Assembly: GCA_024280635.1 (NCBI GenBank)
Contig: JAJRPS010000031.1
Location: forward strand, 1 to 58,132
Length of the DNA stretch: 58,132 nucleotides
Direction of reading: 5' to 3'
DNA from: Bacteroidota bacterium
Lineage (GTDB): Bacteria; Bacteroidota; Bacteroidia; Flavobacteriales; Flavobacteriaceae
The translations under genes were made by a program, and so were the position numbers. Shown one piece after another: positions 37,937 through 47,590 of this stretch (positions within the stretch are counted from its first letter, which is position 1; every line of letters begins with the position of its first letter). The notes beneath the pieces are model-generated. The model did no database searches. It had not been told where the DNA came from and worked only from the letters and a program-made list of their open reading frames with translations.

Positions 37937-38542
37937 TTATTTTTTCGCGGCATCGCTTACATCTTTTTTCAAATGATCAATAAATAAAATACCGTTTAAA
38001 TGGTCTATTTCATGTTGAAAAATTACGGAAGTAAAATCGGAAACTACTTCTTTTTTATGTTCATCTTTCAACGTATCATATTCAATGCTAATAGTGAAAG
38101 CTCTATTTTTTGTAATGGCTGATACATTAGGTATTGACAAACATCCTTCAGGACACGGTCTTTTTTTAAGGGAATATTTAGTAATAATGGGATTCAGATA
38201 AATTTCAAACGGAAAATTTTCTTTATCAAAACGTTGCACACAAATCATATTTTTTAAAATACCTACTTGAGGTGCTGCAATACCAACGCCCATTGATAAA
38301 CTATCCCGTACCGTTGCATATAAACGCTGTGCTAAAACTTTTGCAATTTTACTATTGGTTTTGATACGAGTGCTTTTTTTACGCAACAAAATTGAATCTT
38401 GTTTGTTGGTAATTAAAAATACACGCATGGGTTTGTTTGCCGCAGCACTTGTAATTAATCGCTTTTGATGCACTGTAAAACTACCACAAGAAACCAAAGT
38501 TATTAGCAATAATATTGCTGCAAAATATTTTATTTTTTTCAT
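37937..38542 (-). CDS. Peptide deformylase-like lipoprotein
   Basis: A 201-residue protein with a lipoprotein signal: MKKIKYFAAILLLITLVSC, lipobox LVSC with Cys19. The remainder is a complete deformylase domain: GVGIAAPQ (85-92), EGCLS with the metal-ligand Cys (132-136) and HEIDH with two His and the catalytic Glu (177-181). Deformylase normally acts on nascent chains in the cytosol, so a lipid-anchored envelope form implies another substrate. An upstream ATG at 38596 is possible but less likely, as it would put 18 extra residues before the signal. I left the gene symbol empty because it is not the ribosomal def. Confidence 0.85.
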   Translation of the reverse strand: MKKIKYFAAILLLITLVSCGSFTVHQKRLITSAAANKPMRVFLITNKQDSILLRKKSTRIKTNSKIAKVLAQRLYATVRDSLSMGVGIAAPQVGILKNMICVQRFDKENFPFEIYLNPIITKYSLKKRPCPEGCLSIPNVSAITKNRAFTISIEYDTLKDEHKKEVVSDFTSVIFQHEIDHLNGILFIDHLKKDVSDAAKK

Positions 38543-38616
38543 GTTACTTAATTCTTTTGCCTTAAAATTAATCATAAAATAATCATTTTTTGGCATTTTT
38601 TTTGAATTGGTTGTTG

Positions 38617-38624
38617 TATGTTTG
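38617..38624 (+). promoter_or_regulatory. Probable -7 promoter element (TATGTTTG) of the DUF4197 gene
   Basis: TATGTTTG matches TAnnTTTG exactly and lies 25 bases before the ATG at 38650. A TTG at 38590 is 24 bases upstream, just outside the usual spacing. The region is shared with the divergent deformylase gene. Confidence 0.45.
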
Positions 38625-38649
38625 AATTTTAACTTAAAACCCCAATATT

Positions 38650-39366
38650 ATGATTCGTAAAATATTTTTAATTGCCACAATTTTTACTGCTGTAAGTTGT
38701 GCTGAATTACAACAAGTAGTAAACAACTTACCACAACAAACCGGTAATATATTAGGTAATGCTGATATTGCTGCAGGATTGCGTCAAGCATTAGATTTAG
38801 GTATTGACAAACAAGTAACCAAATTAACTGCTAAAAATGGCTTTTACAACAATAATTTGGTTAAAATTTTATTGCCAGAAGAATTGAAGAAGGTAGATAA
38901 AGGTTTACGTGATATTGGTTTAGGTAATTTAGCAGATGAAGGATTAAAAGTATTAAACAGAGCTGCAGAAGATGCTGTTGGAGAAGCTACTCCCATTTTT
39001 GTAAATGCCGTAAAAGACATTACTTTTAATGATGCTAAAAACATTCTATTAGGTAATGACAATGCTGCTACCAATTATTTAACAAGTAAAACAGAAACGG
39101 TTTTGTATTCAAAATTCCATCCTATTATTAATCAATCTTTTAATAAAGTAGGGGCTGATAAAATTTGGACAAATTTAATAAACAAATACAACGCCATCCC
39201 TTTTACCAAAAAAGTGAACCCTAATTTAACGGATTATGTTACTAAAGAAGCTTTAAAAGGGGTTTACAAAATGATTGCTGTTGAAGAAAAAGAAATTAGA
39301 ACAAAAACGTCTTCTAGAACTACAGACTTATTAAAAAAAGTTTTTGCTTTACAAGATAATAGATAA
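38650..39366 (+). CDS. DUF4197 lipoprotein
   Basis: A 238-residue DUF4197 protein with a lipoprotein signal, MIRKIFLIATIFTAVSC (Cys17). The domain shows the family patterns GLRQALDLGIDKQVTKLTA, NNNLVKILLPEELKKVDKGL, ATNYLTSKTETVLYSKFHPI and YVTKEALKGVYKMIAVEEKE. It is likely helical and outer-membrane-attached on the periplasmic side. Function unknown. It is divergent from the lipoprotein deformylase, 107 bases away, and ends at a terminator. Confidence 0.88.
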   Translation: MIRKIFLIATIFTAVSCAELQQVVNNLPQQTGNILGNADIAAGLRQALDLGIDKQVTKLTAKNGFYNNNLVKILLPEELKKVDKGLRDIGLGNLADEGLKVLNRAAEDAVGEATPIFVNAVKDITFNDAKNILLGNDNAATNYLTSKTETVLYSKFHPIINQSFNKVGADKIWTNLINKYNAIPFTKKVNPNLTDYVTKEALKGVYKMIAVEEKEIRTKTSSRTTDLLKKVFALQDNR

Positions 39367-39386
39367 TACGTATAAAATACTTATTT

Positions 39387-39423
39387 ACAAATCGCTTAAA
39401 TTATATTTTGAGCGATTTTTTTT
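39387..39423 (+). terminator. Rho-independent terminator after the DUF4197 gene
   Basis: Stem of 8 bp (39389-39396 with 39411-39418), a 14-base AT-rich loop, then a T run. It lies about 20 bases after the stop. Confidence 0.65.
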
Positions 39424-39502
39424 ATTTTAACACTTTAAGTCACTGATTATTAGTGTATTTTAATTATCTTTAGGTTGTAATAATCTTAAATAATTAGAAA
39501 TT

Positions 39503-39676
39503 ATGCCAACTTCATTTGAAATTAAACGATACACTAAAAGGTTAGAGGTAAAATGCAAGCGCTTAAAGGAAAAAGCATACAATTTTAAATTTGTAGACGA
39601 TGCTTTGAGCACTATAGCAGAATACAAAGCTATGCGATTGCAACAAAAAATAAATCGGATTAAATACGGTAATTAA
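39503..39676 (+). CDS. Small basic protein (57 residues)
   Basis: An open frame from ATG 39503 to TAA at 39676, reading MPTSFEIKRYTKRLEVKCKR, then LKEKAYNFKFVDDALSTIAE, YKAMRLQQKINRIKYGN. It is basic and predicted helical, with heptad-like spacing, so a two-helix or coiled-coil protein is plausible. It stands alone between the DUF4197 terminator and the convergent BtuF-like gene. It has good coding character for its length. I do not recognise a named family. Confidence 0.6.
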   Translation: MPTSFEIKRYTKRLEVKCKRLKEKAYNFKFVDDALSTIAEYKAMRLQQKINRIKYGN

Positions 39677-39698
39677 GGTATCAGTATTATTTTAATAA

Positions 39699-40496
39699 TT
39701 ATACAGCAATAATGTTATGCAGTTTTTGAAAATAATCAAACGCTTTTAAAAGGTGTGTGCCGTACCATGAAAACATTTCGCCATCAACCAAAACTATTTT
39801 AGCATTGGGTACTACTTCTTGTATTTCCTGAATGTGTTTTTCTTGAAACGGATAGGGCTCACTAGATAGCAATACTACTTTTGGGTTTTGCGTCACTAAT
39901 TCTTTTAAAGTAACTTCAGGATAACGCATTTTACTTTTAAAGACATTATCAAAATTATTAATCTTCAAAAGATGATTGATAATGTTATTGTTTCCAGCTA
40001 CCATCCAAGGTTTTCGCCAAATAAAATACGCTACTTGTATTGGAGTTTTTCCTAATACATGATTTATAAATGCATCTTTTTTTTGTAGAATATCAGCTAT
40101 AACCTTATTTGTAGTTTTTTCAATATCAAACAACTTTCCATATTGCCTAAAAAGAACTAAAGCATCATCAATTGTTAAAATATCTGAAACGTGTACGGGT
40201 GCAATTTTTTCCAATTCTGCCACCATTTCTTTGGTATTCTCTTCTTTATTACACAAAATAACATCGGGTTGTAATGCTTTTATTTTATCAAAATGCACTT
40301 GTTTTGTACCGCCTACTATTTGAATGGTTTTTTTATAGTGTTTGGGGTGAATACAGAATTTAGTTATTCCTACAATAGAATTTTCCAAACCTAAATCGTG
40401 CAACATTTCTGTTTGTGAGGGAACTAAAGATACAATTCGTTTTGGAGCAGATTCAAATTGTAATAATCGGTTTAGTTGATCGGTTAGATTTATCAT
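39699..40496 (-). CDS. BtuF-like cobalamin/metal-binding protein without a signal peptide
   Basis: A 265-residue protein with the helical-backbone metal receptor fold: RIVSLVPSQTEMLHDLGLEN at the N-terminus, LQPDVILCNKEEN, then RKPWMVAGNNNIINHLL and PKVVLLSSEPYPF, the pattern of vitamin B12-binding BtuF proteins. It has no signal peptide or lipobox at any nearby start, so it is probably cytoplasmic, unlike BtuF of E. coli. It could handle or sense cobalamin rather than import it; IcmF, a B12 enzyme, is 2 kb away. It lies just after pyrF on the same strand. Confidence 0.8.
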   Translation of the reverse strand: MINLTDQLNRLLQFESAPKRIVSLVPSQTEMLHDLGLENSIVGITKFCIHPKHYKKTIQIVGGTKQVHFDKIKALQPDVILCNKEENTKEMVAELEKIAPVHVSDILTIDDALVLFRQYGKLFDIEKTTNKVIADILQKKDAFINHVLGKTPIQVAYFIWRKPWMVAGNNNIINHLLKINNFDNVFKSKMRYPEVTLKELVTQNPKVVLLSSEPYPFQEKHIQEIQEVVPNAKIVLVDGEMFSWYGTHLLKAFDYFQKLHNIIAV

Positions 40497-40519
40497 TCTC
40501 TAATATAAAAAAGTACTCT

Positions 40520-41338
40520 TTACATTTTTTGTAAAATAACTTCCATTTGCGTTTGTAATTCAGCGGCTTTTTGAGCTGCTGCTGCTGCAAAATTTTCGTC
40601 ATTCCCTGCATAAATAATCCCTCTTGATGAGTTTATGAGCAACCCTATGGTTTCATTTAAACCGTATTTACAAACGTCTTGCAAATTACCTCCTTGTGCT
40701 CCTACTCCTGGAACCAACAAAAAACTATTGGGTACAATTTTGCGTATTTCCTTAAAGTATTCGGCTTTAGTTGCGCCAACTACATACATTAAATTTTCAG
40801 CGTTATCCCACGTTTTTGACGTTTCTAAAACGTGTTTGTACAGCTCTTTACCATCAATCTGTTTGGTTTGAAAATCAAATGCTCCTTTATTTGAAGTTAA
40901 GGCTAGCATTATGGTATGTTTATTTTTAAAGGCTAAAAAAGGCTCTATGGAATCTTTACCCATATACGGTGCTACGGTAACACTATCAAAAGCTAAATCT
41001 TCTAAAAAAGCTTTTGCATACATGGTAGATGTATTACCTATGTCTCCTCGCTTTGCATCGGCAATAGTATAAATTTCAGGATAATTGGTATTTAAGTATT
41101 GTATTGTTTTTTCAAGAGATTTCCAACCTTTTAATCCGTATGCTTCATAAAAAGCGGTATTGGGTTTATAAGAAACACATAAATGATGTGTCGCATCAAT
41201 TATTACTTTATTAAACTCAAAAATAGGGTCTTCCGTTACTAATAAATGTTGTGGTATTTTAGTTAAATCTACATCTAAGCCAATACATAAAAATGATTTC
41301 TTTTTTTTGATTTGGGCAACTAAATCTTGTATTTTCAT
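40520..41338 (-). CDS. pyrF: Orotidine 5'-phosphate decarboxylase, type 2
   Basis: Decarboxylates OMP to UMP in pyrimidine synthesis. The 272-residue length and the motif [20 protein letters not shown] (with the catalytic Asp-x-Lys and Asp) mark the type 2 (long) form. Other features are the N-terminal [12 protein letters not shown] and PGVGAQGG near the C-terminus for the phosphate. It lies 54 bases after prfA on the same strand, in the order purM, prfA, pyrF, common in flavobacteria. Confidence 0.95.
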   Translation of the reverse strand: MKIQDLVAQIKKKKSFLCIGLDVDLTKIPQHLLVTEDPIFEFNKVIIDATHHLCVSYKPNTAFYEAYGLKGWKSLEKTIQYLNTNYPEIYTIADAKRGDIGNTSTMYAKAFLEDLAFDSVTVAPYMGKDSIEPFLAFKNKHTIMLALTSNKGAFDFQTKQIDGKELYKHVLETSKTWDNAENLMYVVGATKAEYFKEIRKIVPNSFLLVPGVGAQGGNLQDVCKYGLNETIGLLINSSRGIIYAGNDENFAAAAAQKAAELQTQMEVILQKM

Positions 41339-41392
41339 TTTTTATATCACTTTAAACTTCCTGTTTTTAAAAACTGATTACTATCTCTCTGT

Positions 41393-42469
41393 TTATATCT
41401 CGTCAGAAGCTGCTTTCAGCTTTTCGGTATTGGCAACAATTTTAAGTTCGTCAATAATTTTTTGAATATCACCGTTTATAATATTTGGCAAATCATATAA
41501 GGTTAACCCAATACGATGATCGGTTACACGCCCTTGTGGATAATTATAGGTACGTATTTTTGCGCTTCTATCTCCTGATGACACTAAACTTTTACGGGTA
41601 GCAGAATCTGCTTCCATTTTTTTAGCCAATTCCAATTCGTACAAACGAGAACGTAATACTTTTAAGGCTTTTTCTAAATTTTTATGTGAAGACTTTTGAT
41701 CTTGACAGCTTACAATCATGCCTGTTGGAGCATGGTGTAATTTTATTGCTGAATAGGTTGTATTTACCGACTGTCCTCCAGGCCCTGTTGATGTGGTACG
41801 CTCAATACGTACATCTTGCATATCCAATTGCACATCAAATTCTTCTGCTTCTGGCAAAACAATTACGGTAGCTGCAGAAGTATGTACACGTCCTTGTGTT
41901 TCCGTTTGTGGTACTCGCTGCACACGATGCACTCCTGATTCGTATTTTAAGGTTCCGTAAACATCATCTCCAGAAACTTCAAAAACAATCTCTTTAAATC
42001 CTCCTGATGTTCCTTCACTTGTGTTTACAACTTCTACTTTCCAACCTTTGCTACTACAATATTTGGTATACATACGGTATAAATCTCCTGCAAAAATAGA
42101 GGCTTCATCTCCACCAGTACCTGCACGAAGCTCTACCACTACATTTTTAGCATCTTCTGGATCTTTCGGAATCATTAATAGGTTGATTTCCTCTTCTAAA
42201 GCAGGTAACTTTTCTTTTGCTTCTTCCAATTGCATTTTCGCCATTTCCACCATTTCGGTATCAGAACCGTCTGCAATAATTTCATTAGCTTCTGCAATAT
42301 TGTTAGCATATTCAAGATATTCTTCACGTTTATCCATAAGGATACGTAGATCTTTATATTCTCTATTAATTTGGACGTATCGTTTTTGATCAGAAATAAT
42401 ATCCGGTTGGATAATTAAATCACTTATTTCATCAAAACGTTGCTTTACTATTTGTAATCTCTCTAACAT
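41393..42469 (-). CDS. prfA: Peptide chain release factor 1
   Basis: RF1 reads UAA and UAG at the ribosome and triggers release. The 358-residue protein has the GGQ motif in [20 protein letters not shown], and the typical N-terminal coiled region ([14 protein letters not shown]). [20 protein letters not shown] and [17 protein letters not shown] are signatures of RF1/RF2. Absence of an internal frameshift site and the family order favour RF1 over RF2. The Gln of GGQ would be methylated by PrmC. It lies between purM and pyrF. Confidence 0.96.
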   Translation of the reverse strand: MLERLQIVKQRFDEISDLIIQPDIISDQKRYVQINREYKDLRILMDKREEYLEYANNIAEANEIIADGSDTEMVEMAKMQLEEAKEKLPALEEEINLLMIPKDPEDAKNVVVELRAGTGGDEASIFAGDLYRMYTKYCSSKGWKVEVVNTSEGTSGGFKEIVFEVSGDDVYGTLKYESGVHRVQRVPQTETQGRVHTSAATVIVLPEAEEFDVQLDMQDVRIERTTSTGPGGQSVNTTYSAIKLHHAPTGMIVSCQDQKSSHKNLEKALKVLRSRLYELELAKKMEADSATRKSLVSSGDRSAKIRTYNYPQGRVTDHRIGLTLYDLPNIINGDIQKIIDELKIVANTEKLKAASDEI

Positions 42470-42585
42470 ATTTTTTTTCTTAAACTCTTTAGGCTATTGC
42501 CTCTCAATAAAATCGATTACGAATATAATCTTTTTACTTTAATTTATGGGACTCAACTGTGTTTGACCAAACAATTTATTTGTTT

Positions 42586-43764
42586 TTAGTATTCAAACGT
42601 ACCAAATTCACTTTTTATTGTTAATTTTTTAGTAGCAGATGCTTCTACTCTACCTACAATTTTTGCATCTACGTTGTATGCTTTTGATATTTTAATAATG
42701 TCATCTGCAATTTCTTGAGGAACATAAATTTCTATACGATGCCCACAATTAAATACTTGATACATTTCTTTCCAATCGGTTTTAGACTGTTCTTGTATCA
42801 ATTTGAATAATGGTGGAATCGGAAACATATTGTCTTTTACAATGTGTAGCTTATCTACAAAATGTAAAATTTTAGTTTGCGCTCCTCCAGAACAATGAAT
42901 CATTCCGTGAATTTCTTTTGGTGTATATTTTGATAAAATTTCTTTTATAATTGGCGCATACGTACGTGTTGGACTCAACACCAATTTCCCTGCATCTAAA
43001 GGCGAATTTTCTACTTTATCTGTCAATTTTGCTTGACCAGAATACACTAAATCTTGCGGTACGGCAGCATCAAAACTTTCAGGATATTTAGTAGCTAAAT
43101 AATTATGAAAAACATCATGACGTGCAGATGTTAATCCGTTAGACCCCATTCCGCCATTGTATTCTTTCTCATAAGTGGCTTGACCAAAACTTTCCAAACC
43201 AACAATAACATCACCAGCTTTTATGTTTGCATTATTAACCACATCACTACGTTTCATACGAGCAGTTACGGTAGAATCTACAATAATAGTACGTACTAAA
43301 TCACCTACATCAGCGGTTTCACCACCTGTTGAATGTATGGTTACACCAAAGCCTTTTAATTCAACTATCAACTCTTCTGTGCCGTTAATAATTGCAGATA
43401 AAACTTCTCCAGTAATGAGGTTTTTATTTCTACCTATTGTAGATGAAAGCATGATATTATCCGTAGCACCTACACAAAGTAAATCGTCAATATTCATGAT
43501 TAACGCATCTTGAGCAATTCCTTTCCAAACGGAAACATCTCCTGTTTCTTTCCAATACATGTATGCTAAAGCTGATTTTGTACCTGCTCCATCCGCATGC
43601 ATGATTAAACAATAATCATCATCTCCAGTTAAATAATCAGGAACAATTTTACAGAATGCTTTTGGAAATAAACCTTTGTCTACATTTTTTATGGCGTTAT
43701 GAACATCTTCTTTAGAAGCGGAAACACCACGTTGACTGTATCTTTTTGAAATTTCTGAACTCAT
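42586..43764 (-). CDS. purM: Phosphoribosylformylglycinamidine cyclo-ligase (AIR synthase-type)
   Basis: A 392-residue PurM-type ATP enzyme, which closes the imidazole ring of purine precursors. The N-terminus MSSEISKRYSQRGVSASKEDV matches the Y..AGV..E start of PurM, and GAGTKSALAYMYWKETG, DDLLCVGATDNIMLSSTI and STGGETADVGDLVRT are family motifs. At 392 residues it is longer than the roughly 345 of E. coli PurM, as in other flavobacteria. It is upstream of prfA on the same strand, with a 116-base spacer. Confidence 0.88.
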   Translation of the reverse strand: MSSEISKRYSQRGVSASKEDVHNAIKNVDKGLFPKAFCKIVPDYLTGDDDYCLIMHADGAGTKSALAYMYWKETGDVSVWKGIAQDALIMNIDDLLCVGATDNIMLSSTIGRNKNLITGEVLSAIINGTEELIVELKGFGVTIHSTGGETADVGDLVRTIIVDSTVTARMKRSDVVNNANIKAGDVIVGLESFGQATYEKEYNGGMGSNGLTSARHDVFHNYLATKYPESFDAAVPQDLVYSGQAKLTDKVENSPLDAGKLVLSPTRTYAPIIKEILSKYTPKEIHGMIHCSGGAQTKILHFVDKLHIVKDNMFPIPPLFKLIQEQSKTDWKEMYQVFNCGHRIEIYVPQEIADDIIKISKAYNVDAKIVGRVEASATKKLTIKSEFGTFEY

Positions 43765-43772
43765 ATCTTTTA

Positions 43773-43806
43773 ATTCAAAGATTCAAAGATTCAAGAATTC
43801 AAAAAT
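43773..43806. repeat. Short imperfect ATTCAAAG repeat in the purM leader
   Basis: The unit ATTCAAAG occurs twice in a row, followed by ATTCAAG and AATTCAAAAATTG variants, just upstream of the purM ATG (43764, minus strand). It is AT-rich and could be slipped-strand sequence or a protein site. Confidence 0.5.
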
Positions 43807-43857
43807 TGAAAACTGAACGTTTGAAATGTTTTATATTGTCTATTCACTAAAAATAAA

Positions 43858-45330
43858 CTACCTACTATAATTAGGCGCTTCTTTAGTAATGGTTACATCA
43901 TGCGGGTGGCTTTCATTAATTCCTGAAGCTGTAATGCGCACAAATTGCCCTGTTTCTTTTAGGGTTTCAATGCTATCCGCTCCACAATATCCCATACCTG
44001 CACGTAAACCACCTACAAATTGATGTATACTTTCGTTTAATTCTCCTTTATAAGCTACACGACCTACAATACCTTCTGGCACTAATTTTTTAATATCATC
44101 TTCAACATCTTGAAAATAACGATCTTTAGATCCTTGCTTCATAGCCTCTACAGAGCCCATTCCTCGATAGGTTTTAAACTTACGACCATTTAACAATACG
44201 GTTTCTCCTGGAGATTCTTTTGTTCCTGCTAGTAAAGAACCTAACATGACACAATCGGCACCTGCAGCAATTGCTTTAGGTATATCTCCTGTATAACGAA
44301 TACCTCCATCTGCAATAACTGGAACACCACTACCTTTAATGGCTGCGGCAACTTCTAACACTGCTGAAAATTGTGGGTATCCTACTCCTGCTACTACACG
44401 TGTAGTACATATTGATCCTGGTCCAATACCTACTTTTACGGCATCAGCACCTGCTGCAACTAAATATTTAGCGGCTGCTCCTGTTGCTATATTACCAACA
44501 ATTACTTGTAATGTTGGGTATTTGTTTTTTACTTTTTTCAATACATCAACCACACCTTTGGTATGTCCGTGTGCTGTGTCGATAATAACAGCATCTACAC
44601 TTGCTTTTACCAAAGCATCGGTGCGCTCTACAACATCTCCTGTAACTCCTAAAGCGGCTGCCACACGCAAACGACCAAATTCATCTTTATTTGCATTTGG
44701 TTTTAAGGTTACCTTCGTAATATCTCTAAAAGTGATTAAACCTATTAATTTATAATTATCGTCAACTACAGGTAATTTTTCAATCTTATTTTTTTGTAAA
44801 ATTTCCTCTGCTTGTGCTAAAGAGGTTCCTTTTGATGTGGTTACCAAATTTTCAGAAGTCATTACCTCTGTAATTGGACGGTTATTTTGCTTTTCAAAAC
44901 GTAAATCTCTATTGGTTACAATACCAATTAATTTACCATCTTCTGCTACTATTGGAATTCCTCCAATTTTATGCTCACGCATATTGCGTTGAGCATCAGC
45001 AACAGTAGCTGATAAGGGTAAGGTTACAGGGTCTATAATCATTCCAGATTCTGATCTTTTTACCTTACGCACTTCATTTGCTTGTGCTTCAATAGTCATG
45101 TTTTTATGTAACACTCCAATACCTCCTTCACGAGCCATTGCAATTGCCATAGCACTTTCGGTAACGGTGTCCATAGCCGCTGAAATGATAGGTATGTTAA
45201 TGGTTATATTTTTTGTGAATTTGGTTTTTATGCTTACTTCTCTTGGTAGAATTTCAGAATAAGCGGGTACTAAAAGTACATCATCGTAGGTTAAACCTTC
45301 TCCTACTATTTTATTATTGTGTGACACCAT
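43858..45330 (-). CDS. guaB: Inosine 5'-monophosphate dehydrogenase
   Basis: Converts IMP to XMP, the committed step of GMP synthesis. The 490-residue protein has the family length. It contains [18 protein letters not shown] at the N-terminus, two CBS domains (about 95-210), the active-site loop [13 protein letters not shown] with catalytic Cys, and the C-terminal [16 protein letters not shown] chose the ATG at 45330 over 45387 because [17 protein letters not shown] is a usual start and a promoter lies in between. It is not contiguous with purM, which ends before it. Confidence 0.97.
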   Translation of the reverse strand: MVSHNNKIVGEGLTYDDVLLVPAYSEILPREVSIKTKFTKNITINIPIISAAMDTVTESAMAIAMAREGGIGVLHKNMTIEAQANEVRKVKRSESGMIIDPVTLPLSATVADAQRNMREHKIGGIPIVAEDGKLIGIVTNRDLRFEKQNNRPITEVMTSENLVTTSKGTSLAQAEEILQKNKIEKLPVVDDNYKLIGLITFRDITKVTLKPNANKDEFGRLRVAAALGVTGDVVERTDALVKASVDAVIIDTAHGHTKGVVDVLKKVKNKYPTLQVIVGNIATGAAAKYLVAAGADAVKVGIGPGSICTTRVVAGVGYPQFSAVLEVAAAIKGSGVPVIADGGIRYTGDIPKAIAAGADCVMLGSLLAGTKESPGETVLLNGRKFKTYRGMGSVEAMKQGSKDRYFQDVEDDIKKLVPEGIVGRVAYKGELNESIHQFVGGLRAGMGYCGADSIETLKETGQFVRITASGINESHPHDVTITKEAPNYSR

Positions 45331-45354
45331 GTTGCAATTAATCATAATTGCATG

Positions 45355-45387
45355 CAAATATACGTAATAAATTGCAAAATAAATCAA
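45355..45387 (-). promoter_or_regulatory. Probable guaB promoter (TTG, 22-base spacer, TATATTTG)
   Basis: On the minus strand TTG (45387-45385) is followed by 22 bases and TATATTTG (45362-45355), about 25 bases before the guaB ATG at 45330. This fits the Bacteroidota pattern and supports the guaB start. It overlaps the last codon of the acyltransferase gene. Confidence 0.55.
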
Positions 45388-46520
45388 TCGATATTTATAT
45401 TTCTAGGAAATCTTGTCTTTCTATATCTTAAAAAAGCTTGTTCAATGGTGCGATATAATATTTCTGAAAAGAATATTGTACTTAATAAATATAACAGTAA
45501 ACAAGCTATTTTTTGGAGTGTTGAAAAAGTTTCAAGATTAAAAAAAGATTGCATTGTTAGTAAAATAAGAGAATAATTTATTAAATATATAGCGTAAGAT
45601 CGGACACTTATATACTGTATTATTTTTTGAAAAACACCGCTTCCATTTATTGTTATTATCAACGGAAATATACTTGCTATACTAATTTGTATAACTTGTG
45701 AATAAACACATACATAAAATCCTAAATGTGTTTGTGGTGTTGCATTTGTGATATAAATATATGCATGTAAGCCTAGAAAAGAAAATATTCCTATTCCTGC
45801 TAATAGCCATTTATAGTTATTGAGAATAGCTTTGTATTTTTGATAGATATACACTAATAAAAACCCAACATAAATAGCGTCTAACCTATATATGACTACT
45901 TTTCTAAAAGTTGCACTCCATTGCTTATATGTAGTAATCTCTCCTTGATTATAATATTGTAGTTTTAAAATAAAAAGTGCTAAAATAACAGCTACTGTAG
46001 TGCTAAAGAAGATTTTTGATTTCTCTTTCTTCGGAAAAAAAGCTATTAACATGTATAGTAAAATAGGTAATAACAAATAAGCGTATTCTTCTATTGATAA
46101 ACTCCACGCTTCTGTAAAAAAGTGAGGATGTGGTGTTGCAAAATTTTGTGAAAATAAAAAGTATGATGCTGTGTTTTCAGGTATTTCCTTTTTTAGTATA
46201 AAAACTAATGCTAAATTTAACAATAATACTACAAGGTAATTGGGTAATGTACGCAACCAACGTCTTTTAAAAAACAAATGTAGATCTGAAAAATGAGTCT
46301 GGTTGTTTTGTATTTTCTTCAATAAAATACCTCCAATTAGAAATCCGCTCAACACAAAAAACAAATCGACTCCTACTGCCCCCATTGCTCTTACTAAAAT
46401 TAAAAGTGTGTGTTCGGTATTGGGGAATAACAAATATGTGGCGTGTGAAATAATTACCAATGTGATTGCCATTGCCCGGAGCGCATCTAATCCAAAAATT
46501 CTTGTAGTAGGGTTTTTCAT
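45384..46520 (-). CDS. Acyltransferase family 3 membrane protein
   Basis: A 378-residue integral membrane acyltransferase with about ten membrane segments. It shows the family start [20 protein letters not shown], whose His is presumed catalytic, then [18 protein letters not shown] and a [20 protein letters not shown] segment. Such enzymes O-acetylate or acylate surface polysaccharide, peptidoglycan or lipids, with acyl-CoA as donor. Neighbours do not give a substrate; it lies upstream of guaB, whose promoter sits at its 3' end. The end at 45384 is a normal TAG. Confidence 0.88.
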   Translation of the reverse strand: MKNPTTRIFGLDALRAMAITLVIISHATYLLFPNTEHTLLILVRAMGAVGVDLFFVLSGFLIGGILLKKIQNNQTHFSDLHLFFKRRWLRTLPNYLVVLLLNLALVFILKKEIPENTASYFLFSQNFATPHPHFFTEAWSLSIEEYAYLLLPILLYMLIAFFPKKEKSKIFFSTTVAVILALFILKLQYYNQGEITTYKQWSATFRKVVIYRLDAIYVGFLLVYIYQKYKAILNNYKWLLAGIGIFSFLGLHAYIYITNATPQTHLGFYVCVYSQVIQISIASIFPLIITINGSGVFQKIIQYISVRSYAIYLINYSLILLTMQSFFNLETFSTLQKIACLLLYLLSTIFFSEILYRTIEQAFLRYRKTRFPRNINID

Positions 46521-46633
46521 ATTTTGAATTGCGAGTCAATAAATTAATGGTATTACTATTTAAACTTATAAAGCGAAAGTGATAACTTGCCTTACTAAAC
46601 AAAAAGGCATATTGGATACCAAGAATTACTTTA

Positions 46634-47587
46634 CTAGAACAATTCTTTAATCAATTGCGCTTTTGTAATGCGTTCTGCTTCTGCTTTATAGTTTTTTACG
46701 ATACGATGTCCTAAAATACCTTGAGCCACTGCTTGTACATTTTCAATATCTGGCGAAAATTTACCTTGTACTGCTGCATGTGTTTTTGCTGCTAAAATTA
46801 AATTTTGTGAGGCTCTTGGTCCTGCTCCCCAATCAATATATTGTTGGATTCGTTCAGGTGCTTTTGGATTTTCAGGTCTTGTTTTAGCTACTAAATTTAC
46901 AGCGTATTCTATTACATTGTCTGCAACTGGTATGCGGCGTATTAGTTCTTGTATATTAACAATTTCTTGTGCATTAAAAAGTGCATTTACTGAAGTTTTA
47001 ATATCTGATGTTGTTCGTTTTACTACATCTACTTCCTCTTGAAAAGTAGGATAACCTAATTCAATTGCAAACATAAAACGATCCAATTGTGCTTCTGGCA
47101 AGGGATAGGTTCCCTCTTGCTCTATTGGGTTTTGTGTTGCTAGTACAAAATAGGGTAAATCTAATTGATAACGATGTCCTGAAATGGTTACGGATCGTTC
47201 TTGCATTGCTTCTAATAATGCTGCTTGCGTTTTTGGTGGCGTTCTGTTAATTTCATCTGCTAAAATAATATTAGCAAATACGGGTCCTTTTATAAATTGA
47301 AATGCTCTATTTTCATCTAATATTTCACTTCCTAAAATATCAGACGGCATTAAATCTGGTGTAAATTGAATGCGGTTAAACTTTAACCCTAATGTTTGCG
47401 CTATTGTATTTACCATTAAGGTTTTTGCTAAACCTGGTACACCTACCAATAAGGCATGTCCTCCTGAAAAAACTGACAATAATATTTGATCTATAACAGC
47501 ATCTTGCCCTACAATTACTTTAGCAATTTCTTGCTTTAATTGTTGGTGTTTTTGCACAAACTGTTCAATTGCAGCTACGTCAGACAT
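46634..47587 (-). CDS. MoxR family AAA+ ATPase
   Basis: A 317-residue AAA+ ATPase. Walker A is GGHALLVGVPGLAKTL (about 42-57), Walker B is ILADEINRTPPKTQAAL, followed by sensor 1 LATQNPIEQEGTYPLPEAQ, which is highly typical of MoxR. These ATPases act as chaperones for metalloenzymes and often with VWA-domain partners, but no VWA gene is beside it in this window. It starts 3 bases after the stop of the SurA-like gene, in the same operon as the three folding factors. Confidence 0.93.
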   Translation of the reverse strand: MSDVAAIEQFVQKHQQLKQEIAKVIVGQDAVIDQILLSVFSGGHALLVGVPGLAKTLMVNTIAQTLGLKFNRIQFTPDLMPSDILGSEILDENRAFQFIKGPVFANIILADEINRTPPKTQAALLEAMQERSVTISGHRYQLDLPYFVLATQNPIEQEGTYPLPEAQLDRFMFAIELGYPTFQEEVDVVKRTTSDIKTSVNALFNAQEIVNIQELIRRIPVADNVIEYAVNLVAKTRPENPKAPERIQQYIDWGAGPRASQNLILAAKTHAAVQGKFSPDIENVQAVAQGILGHRIVKNYKAEAERITKAQLIKELF

Positions 47588-47590
47588 ATT

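Noticed and set aside
43773-43806. CRISPR-like or phase-variable repeat upstream of purM
   Set aside because: Units are short, imperfect and without spacers; no cas gene is near. It is only a simple AT-rich repeat.
45331-45387. 19-residue N-terminal extension of guaB
   Set aside because: A TTG-N22-TATATTTG promoter lies within it, and the normal 490-residue length is reached from 45330.
46267-46602. 111-residue minus-strand open frame overlapping the start of the acyltransferase
   Set aside because: Out of frame with a well-supported membrane enzyme, and its residues lack a family pattern.
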